6,031 nucleotides of DNA from Flavobacteriales bacterium UBA974 (lineage in GTDB: Bacteria; Bacteroidota; Bacteroidia; Flavobacteriales_D; Sanyastnellaceae). Location of the stretch: NCBI GenBank assembly GCA_002292405.1, contig DBBW01000007.1, positions 1 to 6,031 on the forward strand, given 5' to 3'. Position numbers and translations under genes: made by a program. Of the stretch, positions 1 through 6,031 are shown one piece after another. The stretch's first letter is position 1. Every line of letters begins with the position of its first letter. The notes beneath the pieces are model-generated. The model did not search any database, was not told the DNA's origin, and saw only the letters and a program-made list of their open reading frames with translations.

Positions 1-3000
1 AGAGATAGAATGGCTCATATTGAGCTTGCTTGTCCTGTTGCGCATATATGGTTTCTCAAGTCGCTTCCTTCTCGCATTGGACTAATGCTCAATATGACGC
101 TGCGAGAAATTGAAAGGGTATTATATTTTGAATCTTTCATAGTTACCGATCCTGGTATGACCACTCTAGAGTTAGGACAGTTACTCACCGATGATGAATA
201 CTTCCAAGCTATGGAAGAATTTGGTGATGATTTTCAGGCAACGATGGGTGCTGAAGGTATTCAAAGCTTAATGAAAGATCTTGATATGGATCAAGAAATA
301 GCAATTATTCGTGAAGAAATTCCAGCCACTCGTTCAGAAACAAAAATTAAGAAGCTATCAAAACGCCTAAAACTTTTAGAGGCCTTTCTTGGTTCTGGAA
401 ATAAACCTGAGTGGATGATTTTAGAGGCATTACCGGTTCTCCCGCCTGACTTAAGACCTCTAGTGCCTCTTGATGGTGGTCGTTTTGCAACATCTGATTT
501 AAATGATCTATATCGGCGAGTGATAAATCGTAATAATCGTCTCAAGCGCTTATTGGAATTAAATGCTCCAGATATAATTGTACGAAATGAAAAGCGAATG
601 CTGCAGGAATCAGTTGATGCACTTTTGGATAATGGACGTCGAGGTAGAGCTATCACAGGGTCTAATAAACGACCTTTGAAGTCCCTTGCCGATATGATTA
701 AAGGAAAGCAGGGTCGTTTTCGTCAAAATTTGCTAGGAAAACGAGTAGATTACTCTGGACGATCTGTGATCGTAGTCGGCCCTACTCTCAGACTTCATCA
801 GTGCGGCCTACCAAAACGTATGGCTTTAGAATTATTCAAGCCATTTATCTTTTCAAAATTGGAATTACGAGGATTAGCTACTACCATAAAGGCTGCAAAA
901 AAAATGGTGGAACGTGAAGAGCTAATTGTTTGGGATATTCTTGATGAAGTTATCCGTGAGCACCCAGTTCTATTGAACCGCGCTCCTACACTCCATAGGC
1001 TTGGTATTCAAGCTTTTGAACCAGTCCTAATCGAAGGAAAGGCTATACAGCTCCATCCTCTAGTGTGTGCTGCATATAACGCTGACTTTGATGGAGATCA
1101 AATGGCAGTTCATGTCCCGCTCACTCTGGAGGCTCAGCTTGAGTCTCGTGCTTTGATGATGTCGACTAATAATATTTTATCTCCTGCAAGTGGCGAGCCG
1201 ATCATTGTGCCTTCACAAGATGTTGTATTGGGCCTTTATTGGATGACTCGTGAACGAACTAACGCATTGGGAGAGGGAAGAATTTTTGGAGATCTCAAAG
1301 AAGTTTCTGTTGCTTATTATAGTAAACAGATAGACCTGCAAGCCAGAGTAAAAGTTCGTATTAATGAAGTTAACTTTAATGATCTTGGTGAGGCTGAATC
1401 AAAAAAATACATCGTCGATACTACCGTAGGTCGTGCATTATTATGGGATGTTGTTCCAGACGGCTTGAGTTACGACATGGTAAACCAGCCAATGACCAAA
1501 AAGGCAATTTCAAGAATTATTAATCGTTGTTATCGGGATGTTGGGTTAAAGGCAACCGTAATTTTTGCAGATCAACTTATGTATACCGGTTTTGATTTTT
1601 CTACAAAGTCTGGTGCGTCTATTGGGGTGAATGACTTTACTATTCCTTCTTCTAAAGAAAAAATTATTGCTCAATCTGAAGAAGAAGTTAAAGAAATTGA
1701 AAGTCAGTTTTCTTCTGGTCTAGTCACCCAAGGTGAAAAATACAACAAAGTGGTTGATATTTGGTCAAGGGCTAATGATCTTGTTGCAAAAGCTATGATG
1801 GAGGTTATTAGTACAGAGGAGGTTTCTAATAGCGATGGTGAAACAGAGACTCAATCATCTTTCAATTCTGTGTTTATTATGGCTGATTCAGGAGCCAGAG
1901 GCTCACCTGCCCAGATTAGACAACTTGCAGGTATGAGAGGTCTAATGGCTCGTCCAGATGGTTCAATTATTGAAACTCCAATCACTGCTAATTTCCGTGA
2001 AGGTTTGAATGTATTGCAATACTTCATATCAACACATGGGGCACGTAAAGGTCTAGCAGATACCGCACTCAAGACAGCAAATTCAGGATATCTGACTCGT
2101 CGATTAGTAGATGTCTCTCAGGATCTAGTGGTAGTACAAGAGGATTGCGGTACTTCAGAGGGGCTACTAATGACTCCTGTTATAGAAGGTGGAGATATCA
2201 TTGAATCCTTGGGGGACCGAATCCTTGGTCGTGTCTTGGCAGTTGATGTAACTAAACCTGGGGCTAGAAAGGTTGTATTAAAAGCTGGCCATATGATTGA
2301 TGAAAAGTGTGTAGAACAAATAGAAATGCTTGGGATAGACGAGCTAAAAGTGCGTTCTCCAATTACATGTGAAACTCGTCATGGTATATGCTCACAGTGC
2401 TATGGAAGAGATTTGGCAAGAGGACATCGAATTAACTCTGGAGAAGCAGTTGGCGTCGTCGCTGCTCAGTCCATCGGTGAACCGGGTACACAATTAACTA
2501 TGCGAACCTTTCATATTGGGGGCGCTGCTTCACGTGCATCTGCTGCAGACAGCATTCAGGTCAAGACGGGGGGAAAAATTCGCTTTATTAATATCAAAGT
2601 AGCGGAACGAGAAAATGGAGAGCTCGTTGCAGTATCTCGCTCTGGAGGTCTTGCGCTTGCTGATGAAAATGGACGTGAACGTGAACGTTACAAGTTGCCT
2701 TATGGGGCAGTTATAAGCGTTAAAGAGGGTTCAATTGTGGCTGCCGGAGATATTGTAGCCGCTTGGGATCCCCACACTCATCCCATAATAACTGAAGTCG
2801 CGGGTCAGGTTGCATTTTCTGGTATGGAAGAAGGTCTTAGTATCCGAACTCAAACAGATGAAATGACAGGATTATCAAGTATTGCAGTTATTGATCCAAA
2901 TGAACGCCCTTCAGCAGGGAAAGATATCAAGCCTATGGTTACCTTGCTTGATGATGACGGCAAAGAACTAACTTTTGCCAATTCAACTGTTCCTGCTCAC

Positions 3001-3927
3001 TATATGTTGCCACCAAATGCAATACTGAGTATCACTGATAACAGCCATGTTGGAGCTGGTGATATTGTTGCACGTATTCCACAAGAGGGGTCAAAAACCC
3101 GTGATATTACTGGGGGACTTCCTCGTGTTGCCGATCTTTTTGAAGCAAGAAGACCAAAAGATCCAGCTATACTAGCTGAAATATCAGGTACTGTTACTTT
3201 TGGTAAGGAAACAAAAGGAAAACGCCGTTTAGTCATCACTCCTCCTAATGGGAAACTGTTGCCTGACGGAAGTGATCATTATGAGCTCCTTATACCTAAG
3301 TGGCATCAATTGGGAGTGTTTGAGGGTGAAAATGTAACCAAAGGTGAAGTTATTGCTGATGGCCCAGAAAATTCTCATGATATCTTGCGCTTGCAAGGTG
3401 TCGACTCTTTGGCAGAATATATAGTTAATGAAATACAAGAAGTTTATCGTTTGCAGGGTGTCAAAATAAACGATAAGCATATTGAGGTGATTTGCCGCCA
3501 GATGTTAAGGAAAGCCGAAATTACAGATATGGGCGACTCTTCTTTCGTTAAAGGAGAGCAGGTTGAATATACAGCAGTTCTGCAAGAGAACGAAAAATTA
3601 GTGCTTGAGAAGAAAAGACCTGCTAAATTTGAGCGTCTCCTTCTTGGTATAACTAAGGCTTCGCTTGCGACAGAGAGCTTTATATCTGCGGCTTCATTCC
3701 AAGAAACAACACGTGTTCTTACAGAGGCTTCAGTAACAGGTAAAGCAGACTATCTGAGAGGCTTAAAAGAGAATGTAGTAGTTGGTCGATTGATTCCTGC
3801 AGGGACCGGATTGACATATCACCGTAAGCGCCGGGAGGCAAAAGAAAAAGAATCAGAAATAGCAGTTAGCGCTGTTGATATTGAAGCAGCATTAAGTGAG
3901 GCTTTAAGTACAAGTGAGAGTGAGTGA
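1..3927 (+). CDS. rpoC: DNA-directed RNA polymerase subunit beta' (5'-truncated by window)
   Basis: RpoC is the beta' subunit of RNA polymerase. With beta it forms the active-site cleft, where it holds the catalytic magnesium. The frame is open from base 1 and ends at TGA 3925-3927, followed at once by in-frame TAG. The ATG at 10 is an internal methionine matching E. coli Met102, so about 101 codons, including the first zinc site, lie upstream. Numbering from that Met, NADFDGD is at 357-363 with catalytic Asp 359, 361 and 363. The second zinc site is Cys 713, 787, 794 and 797. The bridge helix lies around 668-703 ([13 protein letters not shown] from 676). The trigger loop ([14 protein letters not shown], His 835) is split by the long gammaproteobacterial insertion at about 842-1029. 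The C-terminal segment [18 protein letters not shown] is conserved. Each Asp, Cys and His sits exactly 101 below its E. coli number. The inferred full length of about 1406 residues is normal. rpoB is expected just upstream. Confidence 0.99.
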   Translation, partial: RDRMAHIELACPVAHIWFLKSLPSRIGLMLNMTLREIERVLYFESFIVTDPGMTTLELGQLLTDDEYFQAMEEFGDDFQATMGAEGIQSLMKDLDMDQEIAIIREEIPATRSETKIKKLSKRLKLLEAFLGSGNKPEWMILEALPVLPPDLRPLVPLDGGRFATSDLNDLYRRVINRNNRLKRLLELNAPDIIVRNEKRMLQESVDALLDNGRRGRAITGSNKRPLKSLADMIKGKQGRFRQNLLGKRVDYSGRSVIVVGPTLRLHQCGLPKRMALELFKPFIFSKLELRGLATTIKAAKKMVEREELIVWDILDEVIREHPVLLNRAPTLHRLGIQAFEPVLIEGKAIQLHPLVCAAYNADFDGDQMAVHVPLTLEAQLESRALMMSTNNILSPASGEPIIVPSQDVVLGLYWMTRERTNALGEGRIFGDLKEVSVAYYSKQIDLQARVKVRINEVNFNDLGEAESKKYIVDTTVGRALLWDVVPDGLSYDMVNQPMTKKAISRIINRCYRDVGLKATVIFADQLMYTGFDFSTKSGASIGVNDFTIPSSKEKIIAQSEEEVKEIESQFSSGLVTQGEKYNKVVDIWSRANDLVAKAMMEVISTEEVSNSDGETETQSSFNSVFIMADSGARGSPAQIRQLAGMRGLMARPDGSIIETPITANFREGLNVLQYFISTHGARKGLADTALKTANSGYLTRRLVDVSQDLVVVQEDCGTSEGLLMTPVIEGGDIIESLGDRILGRVLAVDVTKPGARKVVLKAGHMIDEKCVEQIEMLGIDELKVRSPITCETRHGICSQCYGRDLARGHRINSGEAVGVVAAQSIGEPGTQLTMRTFHIGGAASRASAADSIQVKTGGKIRFINIKVAERENGELVAVSRSGGLALADENGRERERYKLPYGAVISVKEGSIVAAGDIVAAWDPHTHPIITEVAGQVAFSGMEEGLSIRTQTDEMTGLSSIAVIDPNERPSAGKDIKPMVTLLDDDGKELTFANSTVPAHYMLPPNAILSITDNSHVGAGDIVARIPQEGSKTRDITGGLPRVADLFEARRPKDPAILAEISGTVTFGKETKGKRRLVITPPNGKLLPDGSDHYELLIPKWHQLGVFEGENVTKGEVIADGPENSHDILRLQGVDSLAEYIVNEIQEVYRLQGVKINDKHIEVICRQMLRKAEITDMGDSSFVKGEQVEYTAVLQENEKLVLEKKRPAKFERLLLGITKASLATESFISAASFQETTRVLTEASVTGKADYLRGLKENVVVGRLIPAGTGLTYHRKRREAKEKESEIAVSAVDIEAALSEALSTSESE

Positions 3928-3957
3928 TAGAGGTTAAATATTTCATTTAAGCCTATC
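3926..3957 (+). other. Stem-loop overlapping the rpoC stop codon
   Basis: GATAG (3926-3930) pairs with CTATC (3953-3957). Inside it, TTAAAT (3934-3939) pairs with ATTTAA (3945-3950) around the loop ATTTC, with a small internal loop between the two stems. No U-run follows, so this does not look like a terminator. It could protect or punctuate the rpoC 3' end or be a processing site. The pairing is seen in the sequence; the role is a guess, and an AT-rich spacer can produce such a stem by chance. Confidence 0.3.
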
Positions 3958-3958
3958 G

Positions 3959-3977
3959 CGACTCTTGACTAGAGTCG
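3959..3977 (+). other. Perfect 7-bp hairpin in the rpoC-rpsL spacer
   Basis: CGACTCT (3959-3965) pairs perfectly with AGAGTCG (3971-3977) around a TGACT loop. It starts two bases after the stem-loop at the rpoC stop. The following bases (ACAGTATCTTTA) contain no proper U-tract, so an intrinsic terminator is unlikely. An RNA processing site, an mRNA stabiliser, or an inverted repeat read by a DNA-binding protein near the overlapping candidate -35 box are all possible. Only the pairing itself is certain. Confidence 0.45.
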
Positions 3978-3993
3978 ACAGTATCTTTAGACT
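3965..3993 (+). promoter_or_regulatory. Candidate sigma-70-type promoter for rpsL-rpsG-fusA
   Basis: TTGACT (3965-3970, five of six matches to TTGACA) is followed after exactly 17 bases by TAGACT (3988-3993, four of six matches to TATAAT, keeping the first two T-A positions and the last T). Transcription would start near 4000, giving a leader of about 80 nt before the rpsL ATG. A promoter would let the str genes be expressed apart from rpoBC. The -10 box is imperfect, and in AT-rich DNA this score can arise by chance, so the call is tentative. Confidence 0.33.
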
Positions 3994-4058
3994 GCCTCAT
4001 CTTAAAAAATGGTCTGCTTTTCAGACTGAATTTAAAATTATGGTCTTAGGGAAAGACC
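3989..4058 (+). promoter_or_regulatory. Possible attenuator-like leader of rpsL
   Basis: Five short segments alternate in polarity: AGACTG (3989-3994), GGTCTG (4011-4016), CAGACTG (4022-4028), GGTCTT (4042-4047) and AAGACC (4053-4058). Each can pair with its neighbour. The best local stems are GTCTG 4012-4016 with CAGAC 4022-4026, and GGTCTT 4042-4047 with AAGACC 4053-4058. The alternative, AGACT 4023-4027 with GGTCT 4042-4046, would break both. Mutually exclusive pairing just before a U-rich tract is the general design of attenuators. The stems are short (5-6 bp), so this is an inference from complementarity, without proof of function. Confidence 0.25.
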
Positions 4059-4066
4059 TTTTATTT
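4042..4066 (+). terminator. Terminator-like hairpin directly before the rpsL ribosome-binding site
   Basis: GGTCTT (4042-4047) and AAGACC (4053-4058) form a perfect 6-bp stem around the loop AGGGA, followed by TTTTATTT (4059-4066). This is the form of a weak intrinsic terminator. The next base begins the rpsL Shine-Dalgarno (GGAG 4067-4070). Complete termination here would silence rpsL from upstream promoters, so if it is active it must be partial or conditional. Alternatively the hairpin simply sits beside the ribosome-binding site and affects translation. The stem is short with only three G-C pairs. Confidence 0.38.
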
Positions 4067-4070
4067 GGAG
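4067..4070 (+). promoter_or_regulatory. Shine-Dalgarno of rpsL (decides the start)
   Basis: GGAG lies eight bases before ATG 4079. It fixes that ATG as the rpsL start over two in-frame alternatives upstream, TTG 3965 and ATG 4040. Neither of those begins a sequence resembling S12. Confidence 0.8.
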
Positions 4071-4078
4071 CTAATTTA

Positions 4079-4453
4079 ATGGCAACGATTAACCAACTGG
4101 TTCGTAAGCCTAGAAAAACTAAAATAATTAAATCTGGGGTGCCGGCATTAGATGCTTGTCCGCAAAGAAGAGGTGTTTGTACAAGGGTGTATACCACGAC
4201 CCCTAAAAAACCAAACTCAGCACTCCGTAAAGTTTGCCGTGTTCGATTAACAAATGGTTTTGAAGTTAGCTCATATATTGGTGGTGAGGGACATAACCTT
4301 CAAGAACATAGTGTTGTATTGATAAGAGGTGGACGTGTAAAGGATTTACCTGGTGTGCGATATCATACGATACGAGGAGCCCTAGATACTTCAGGTGTTG
4401 CTAATCGTACGCAAAGCCGTTCAAAATACGGGACCAAGCGCCCTAAAAAATAA
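4079..4453 (+). CDS. rpsL: 30S ribosomal protein S12
   Basis: S12 sits at the decoding centre of the 30S subunit, contacts the codon-anticodon helix and affects tRNA selection accuracy. The protein is 124 residues, the same length as E. coli S12, and starts [12 protein letters not shown]. The signature [14 protein letters not shown] is at 39-52 and [11 protein letters not shown] at 68-78. Lys43 and Lys88 (K42 and K87 in mature numbering), where streptomycin-resistance changes usually fall, are both the wild-type lysine. Asp89, in the loop GGRVKDLPG, is the aspartate that RimO methylthiolates in E. coli. The basic tail ends KYGTKRPKK. The start is set by the Shine-Dalgarno GGAG and by conservation. 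It lies 151 nt after rpoC and 95 nt before rpsG, in an evident operon. Stop is TAA. Nothing in the protein is unusual. Confidence 0.98.
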   Translation: MATINQLVRKPRKTKIIKSGVPALDACPQRRGVCTRVYTTTPKKPNSALRKVCRVRLTNGFEVSSYIGGEGHNLQEHSVVLIRGGRVKDLPGVRYHTIRGALDTSGVANRTQSRSKYGTKRPKK

Positions 4454-4486
4454 TATTAGTTTAGTTTAAAAAATAGAGATAAATAA

Positions 4487-4522
4487 CCAGTAAGGCTGGG
4501 TATACCTAACAATATATCCCAG
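4487..4522 (+). promoter_or_regulatory. Hairpin in the rpsL-rpsG spacer, candidate S7 autoregulatory site
   Basis: CTGGG (4496-4500) pairs with CCCAG (4518-4522). The helix continues inward with TATA (4501-4504) against TATA (4513-4516) past one bulged T, closing on the loop CCTAACAA. CTGG can instead pair with an upstream CCAG (4487-4490) around TAAGG, so two folds compete. In E. coli, S7 binds the rpsL-rpsG intercistronic mRNA and represses S7 translation. A structured spacer of similar size at the same place makes the same control plausible here. The pairing is visible; S7 binding is inferred from position and from the E. coli precedent. Confidence 0.42.
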
Positions 4523-4548
4523 ATAACCCTGAAAAAAGAGTGAATAAT

Positions 4549-5019
4549 ATGCCAAGAAGAAGAGTTGCTGCAAAACGTGAAATATTACCGGATCCAAAAT
4601 TTGGAAATATTACTTTAGCTAAGTTCATGAATCATGTGATGGTTAGTGGAAAAAAAGCTGTTGCTGAGAGTATTGTTTATGGAGCACTTGATATAGTTCA
4701 AGAGCGTCTGAAAGAGGATCCCTTGATTGCTTTTGAGGCCGCATTAGAAAAAATCGCACCATCTGTTGAAGTAAAAGCTCGTCGTGTTGGTGGTGCTACC
4801 TACCAAGTCCCTGTTGAGGTTCGCCCCTCTAGAAGAAATGCTTTAGCAATGCGTTGGATGGTAGATTTCTCTAGAAAGAGGGGAGAAAAATCTATGGCTC
4901 AGCGGTTAGCTGGAGAAATCATTGATGCACAACAAAGTAAAGGTGGAGCAGTCAAAAAACGCGAAGATGTTCATCGGATGGCTGATGCAAACAAAGCATT
5001 CTCGCACTTCCGCTTCTGA
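4549..5019 (+). CDS. rpsG: 30S ribosomal protein S7
   Basis: S7 is a primary assembly protein that nucleates the 3' major domain of 16S rRNA (the 30S head) and lies near the E site. The 156 residues match the common bacterial length and lack the C-terminal extension of E. coli K-12 S7. It begins [20 protein letters not shown]. The rRNA-binding beta-hairpin region [20 protein letters not shown] is at 78-97, followed by ALAMRW at 98-103 and by [16 protein letters not shown] near the end. ATG 4549 is preferred to GTG 4540 because S7 proteins start MPRR and because a weak Shine-Dalgarno (AGAG, 4537-4540) ends eight bases before it. The weak site fits translation tied to rpsL and to S7 feedback on the spacer. 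Stop is TGA. It is followed 31 nt later by a terminator-like hairpin. Confidence 0.98.
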   Translation: MPRRRVAAKREILPDPKFGNITLAKFMNHVMVSGKKAVAESIVYGALDIVQERLKEDPLIAFEAALEKIAPSVEVKARRVGGATYQVPVEVRPSRRNALAMRWMVDFSRKRGEKSMAQRLAGEIIDAQQSKGGAVKKREDVHRMADANKAFSHFRF

Positions 5020-5049
5020 CAGTTATATTGAAATTTTATGCTAATATTC

Positions 5050-5084
5050 AAAGGTAGCTATTCATGGCTGCCTTTTTGGTTTTT
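5050..5084 (+). terminator. Intrinsic terminator/attenuator between rpsG and fusA
   Basis: AAAGGTAGCT (5050-5059) pairs with GGCTGCCTTT (5066-5075) over ten positions, two of them G-U, around the loop ATTCAT. The stem runs into TTTTT (5073-5077), then GG and TTTTT (5080-5084) and a further T-rich stretch to 5090. This is the form of a rho-independent terminator reading rightward; there is no matching A-rich flank for the other direction. Lying inside the str operon, it probably lets only part of the transcripts reach fusA, lowering EF-G relative to S12 and S7, or it means fusA has its own promoter. Confidence 0.68.
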
Positions 5085-5136
5085 AATTTTGACTAGTATT
5101 TAATTCCCTTTTCATTTAATTGCTTTGAGTAAAATT

Positions 5137-6031
5137 ATGTCGCCTCGAAAAACTCCTATCGAACGTTACCGTAATATAGGTATCTGTGCTCATGTAGATG
5201 CGGGAAAAACTACAACAACTGAAAGGATACTTTTTTATACTGGAGTTTCTCATAAAATTGGAGAAGTACATGATGGTGCTTCTGTTATGGATTGGATGGA
5301 GCAAGAACAAGAGAGAGGTATCACTATAACATCTGCTGCTACAACTTGTTTTTGGAAAGGAATGCAGCAGCAACTAGACCAACATCATATTAATATTATT
5401 GATACTCCTGGACATGTTGATTTTACAATCGAAGTTGAGCGTTGTTTGAGAATTTTAGATGGAGCCGTTGTTGTGATTTGCGGTTCTTCTGGGGTTCAGC
5501 CTCAAACTGAGACAGTCTGGCGACAAGCTAACAAATATAAGGTTCCTCGTTTAATCTTCGTTAATAAAATGGATCGTACCGGAGCAAATTTTAATAAATC
5601 TATAGAGCATATAGAGTCCAGATTAGGTGCAAAAGCAATCCCTATGCAGATGACCATAGGCACTGAAGACGACTTTGTTGGTGTGATAGATTTAATTAAG
5701 ATGAAAGCCATCTTATGGAACAAAGAAGATCAAGGTGTAACATTTGAATATGAAAAAATCCCAGAGCATCTTATTGATGACTGTAACATTATGCGTGAAA
5801 AGATTATTGAAGAAGCAGTCGAAGCTAGCGATGAGCTGATGGAAAAGTATCTTGACGGTGTCGAACTTTCAGAGTCCGAGATAAAACTTGCTATTCGAAA
5901 GAGAACTTTGGCGAACGAAATATTTCCTGTTTTTGCAGGCTCAGCATTCAAAAATAAGGGAGTTCAAGCAATTTTGGATGGTATTCTTGAGTATCTTCCC
6001 TCTCCTCTTGATATAAAGCCTTTAGATAATG
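5137..6031 (+). CDS. fusA: Elongation factor G (3'-truncated by window)
   Basis: EF-G is the GTPase that drives tRNA-mRNA translocation on the ribosome and, with ribosome recycling factor, splits post-termination complexes. The frame is open from ATG 5137 to the window end, giving 298 of the usual roughly 700 residues: the whole GTP-binding domain with its G' insertion and the start of the link to domain II. Visible motifs are the P-loop AHVDAGKT (18-25), switch I with RGITIT (60-65, Thr63), DTPGH (89-93), NKMD (143-146) and GSAFKNK (268-274). His93 is the catalytic histidine of translational GTPases. The N-terminus [15 protein letters not shown] matches the EF-G family. The start is supported by GAG (5127-5129) seven bases upstream. 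The gene follows rpsG after 117 nt holding a terminator-like hairpin; tuf would be the usual next gene. No internal stop or missing motif is seen. Confidence 0.98.
   Translation, partial: MSPRKTPIERYRNIGICAHVDAGKTTTTERILFYTGVSHKIGEVHDGASVMDWMEQEQERGITITSAATTCFWKGMQQQLDQHHINIIDTPGHVDFTIEVERCLRILDGAVVVICGSSGVQPQTETVWRQANKYKVPRLIFVNKMDRTGANFNKSIEHIESRLGAKAIPMQMTIGTEDDFVGVIDLIKMKAILWNKEDQGVTFEYEKIPEHLIDDCNIMREKIIEEAVEASDELMEKYLDGVELSESEIKLAIRKRTLANEIFPVFAGSAFKNKGVQAILDGILEYLPSPLDIKPLDN

Noticed and set aside
10..12. ATG at 10 as the start of a 1305-residue rpoC
   Set aside because: The frame is open through base 1 and this Met matches E. coli beta' Met102. The gene clearly begins upstream of the window.
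291..656. Minus-strand open frame of about 121 codons, and similar ones at 1851-2072, 3000-3239 and 3229-3480
   Set aside because: All lie opposite rpoC in regions whose + strand protein is strongly conserved. The translations resemble no family I recognise, so they are shadows.
3965..4078. N-terminal extension of rpsL from TTG 3965 or ATG 4040
   Set aside because: The added residues do not resemble S12, the conserved protein starts at MATINQ, and GGAG at 4067-4070 is spaced correctly for ATG 4079 only.
4540..4548. GTG 4540 as the rpsG start
   Set aside because: S7 proteins start MPRR, which is ATG 4549. The GTG overlaps the only Shine-Dalgarno-like bases.
5039..5047. Extended -10-like TGCTAATAT after rpsG
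   Set aside because: There is no -35 at useful spacing, and transcription starting there would meet the terminator hairpin within about 20 bases.
5089..5120. Promoter TTGACT ... TTTAAT before fusA
   Set aside because: The spacing is 20 bases. At 15-18 bases no hexamer is closer than TTTCAT (four of six at 15). I would not annotate it without transcript data.
5116..5951. Minus-strand open frames opposite fusA (5116-5373, 5502-5723, 5730-5951)
   Set aside because: They mirror the conserved EF-G coding frame, and their translations show no family features.
1..6031. Mobile elements, tRNA/rRNA genes, CRISPR repeats, defence or biosynthetic genes
   Set aside because: Coding sequence of four housekeeping genes fills all but about 363 bases, and the spacers hold no such feature. 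No direct repeats longer than about 8 bases were seen between spacers.

Overview
This window is an AT-rich stretch (about 40% G+C, estimated by eye) of a bacterial chromosome. It carries the downstream part of the RNA polymerase/ribosomal 'rpoBC-str' cluster, with every gene on the + strand: rpoC (5' end cut off by the window), rpsL, rpsG and fusA (3' end cut off). The proteins read as gammaproteobacterial. RpoC aligns with my recollection of E. coli beta' without gaps from E. coli residue 102 to at least residue 898, and it carries the large insertion in the trigger loop. S12 and S7 are also of the gammaproteobacterial type. The direct rpoC-rpsL junction is not the E. coli arrangement, where rpoBC and str are far apart. 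It is known from other proteobacteria such as Legionella, Coxiella and Pseudomonas. Low G+C together with this order suggests a Legionellales- or Thiotrichales-like lineage, but the genus cannot be set from this sequence alone.

Layout: 1-3927 rpoC, lacking about 101 N-terminal codons; 3928-4078 a 151-nt spacer with four hairpins, a candidate promoter and a terminator-like hairpin just before the rpsL ribosome-binding site; 4079-4453 rpsL (S12); 4454-4548 a 95-nt spacer with a hairpin at the place where E. coli S7 represses its own operon; 4549-5019 rpsG (S7); 5020-5136 a 117-nt spacer with a convincing intrinsic terminator/attenuator hairpin; 5137-6031 the first 298 codons of fusA (EF-G).

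Together the genes make the catalytic subunit of RNA polymerase, two small-subunit ribosomal proteins and the translocation GTPase, so the cluster couples transcription and translation capacity. All four proteins look intact within the window: catalytic, metal-binding and GTPase motifs are present and no frame is broken. No mobile element, tRNA, rRNA, CRISPR array or unfamiliar gene was found. The only material beyond routine annotation lies in the three spacers. Their RNA structures suggest the downstream genes may be set separately from rpoC, and fusA separately from rpsLG. I found no evidence of a new biological system.
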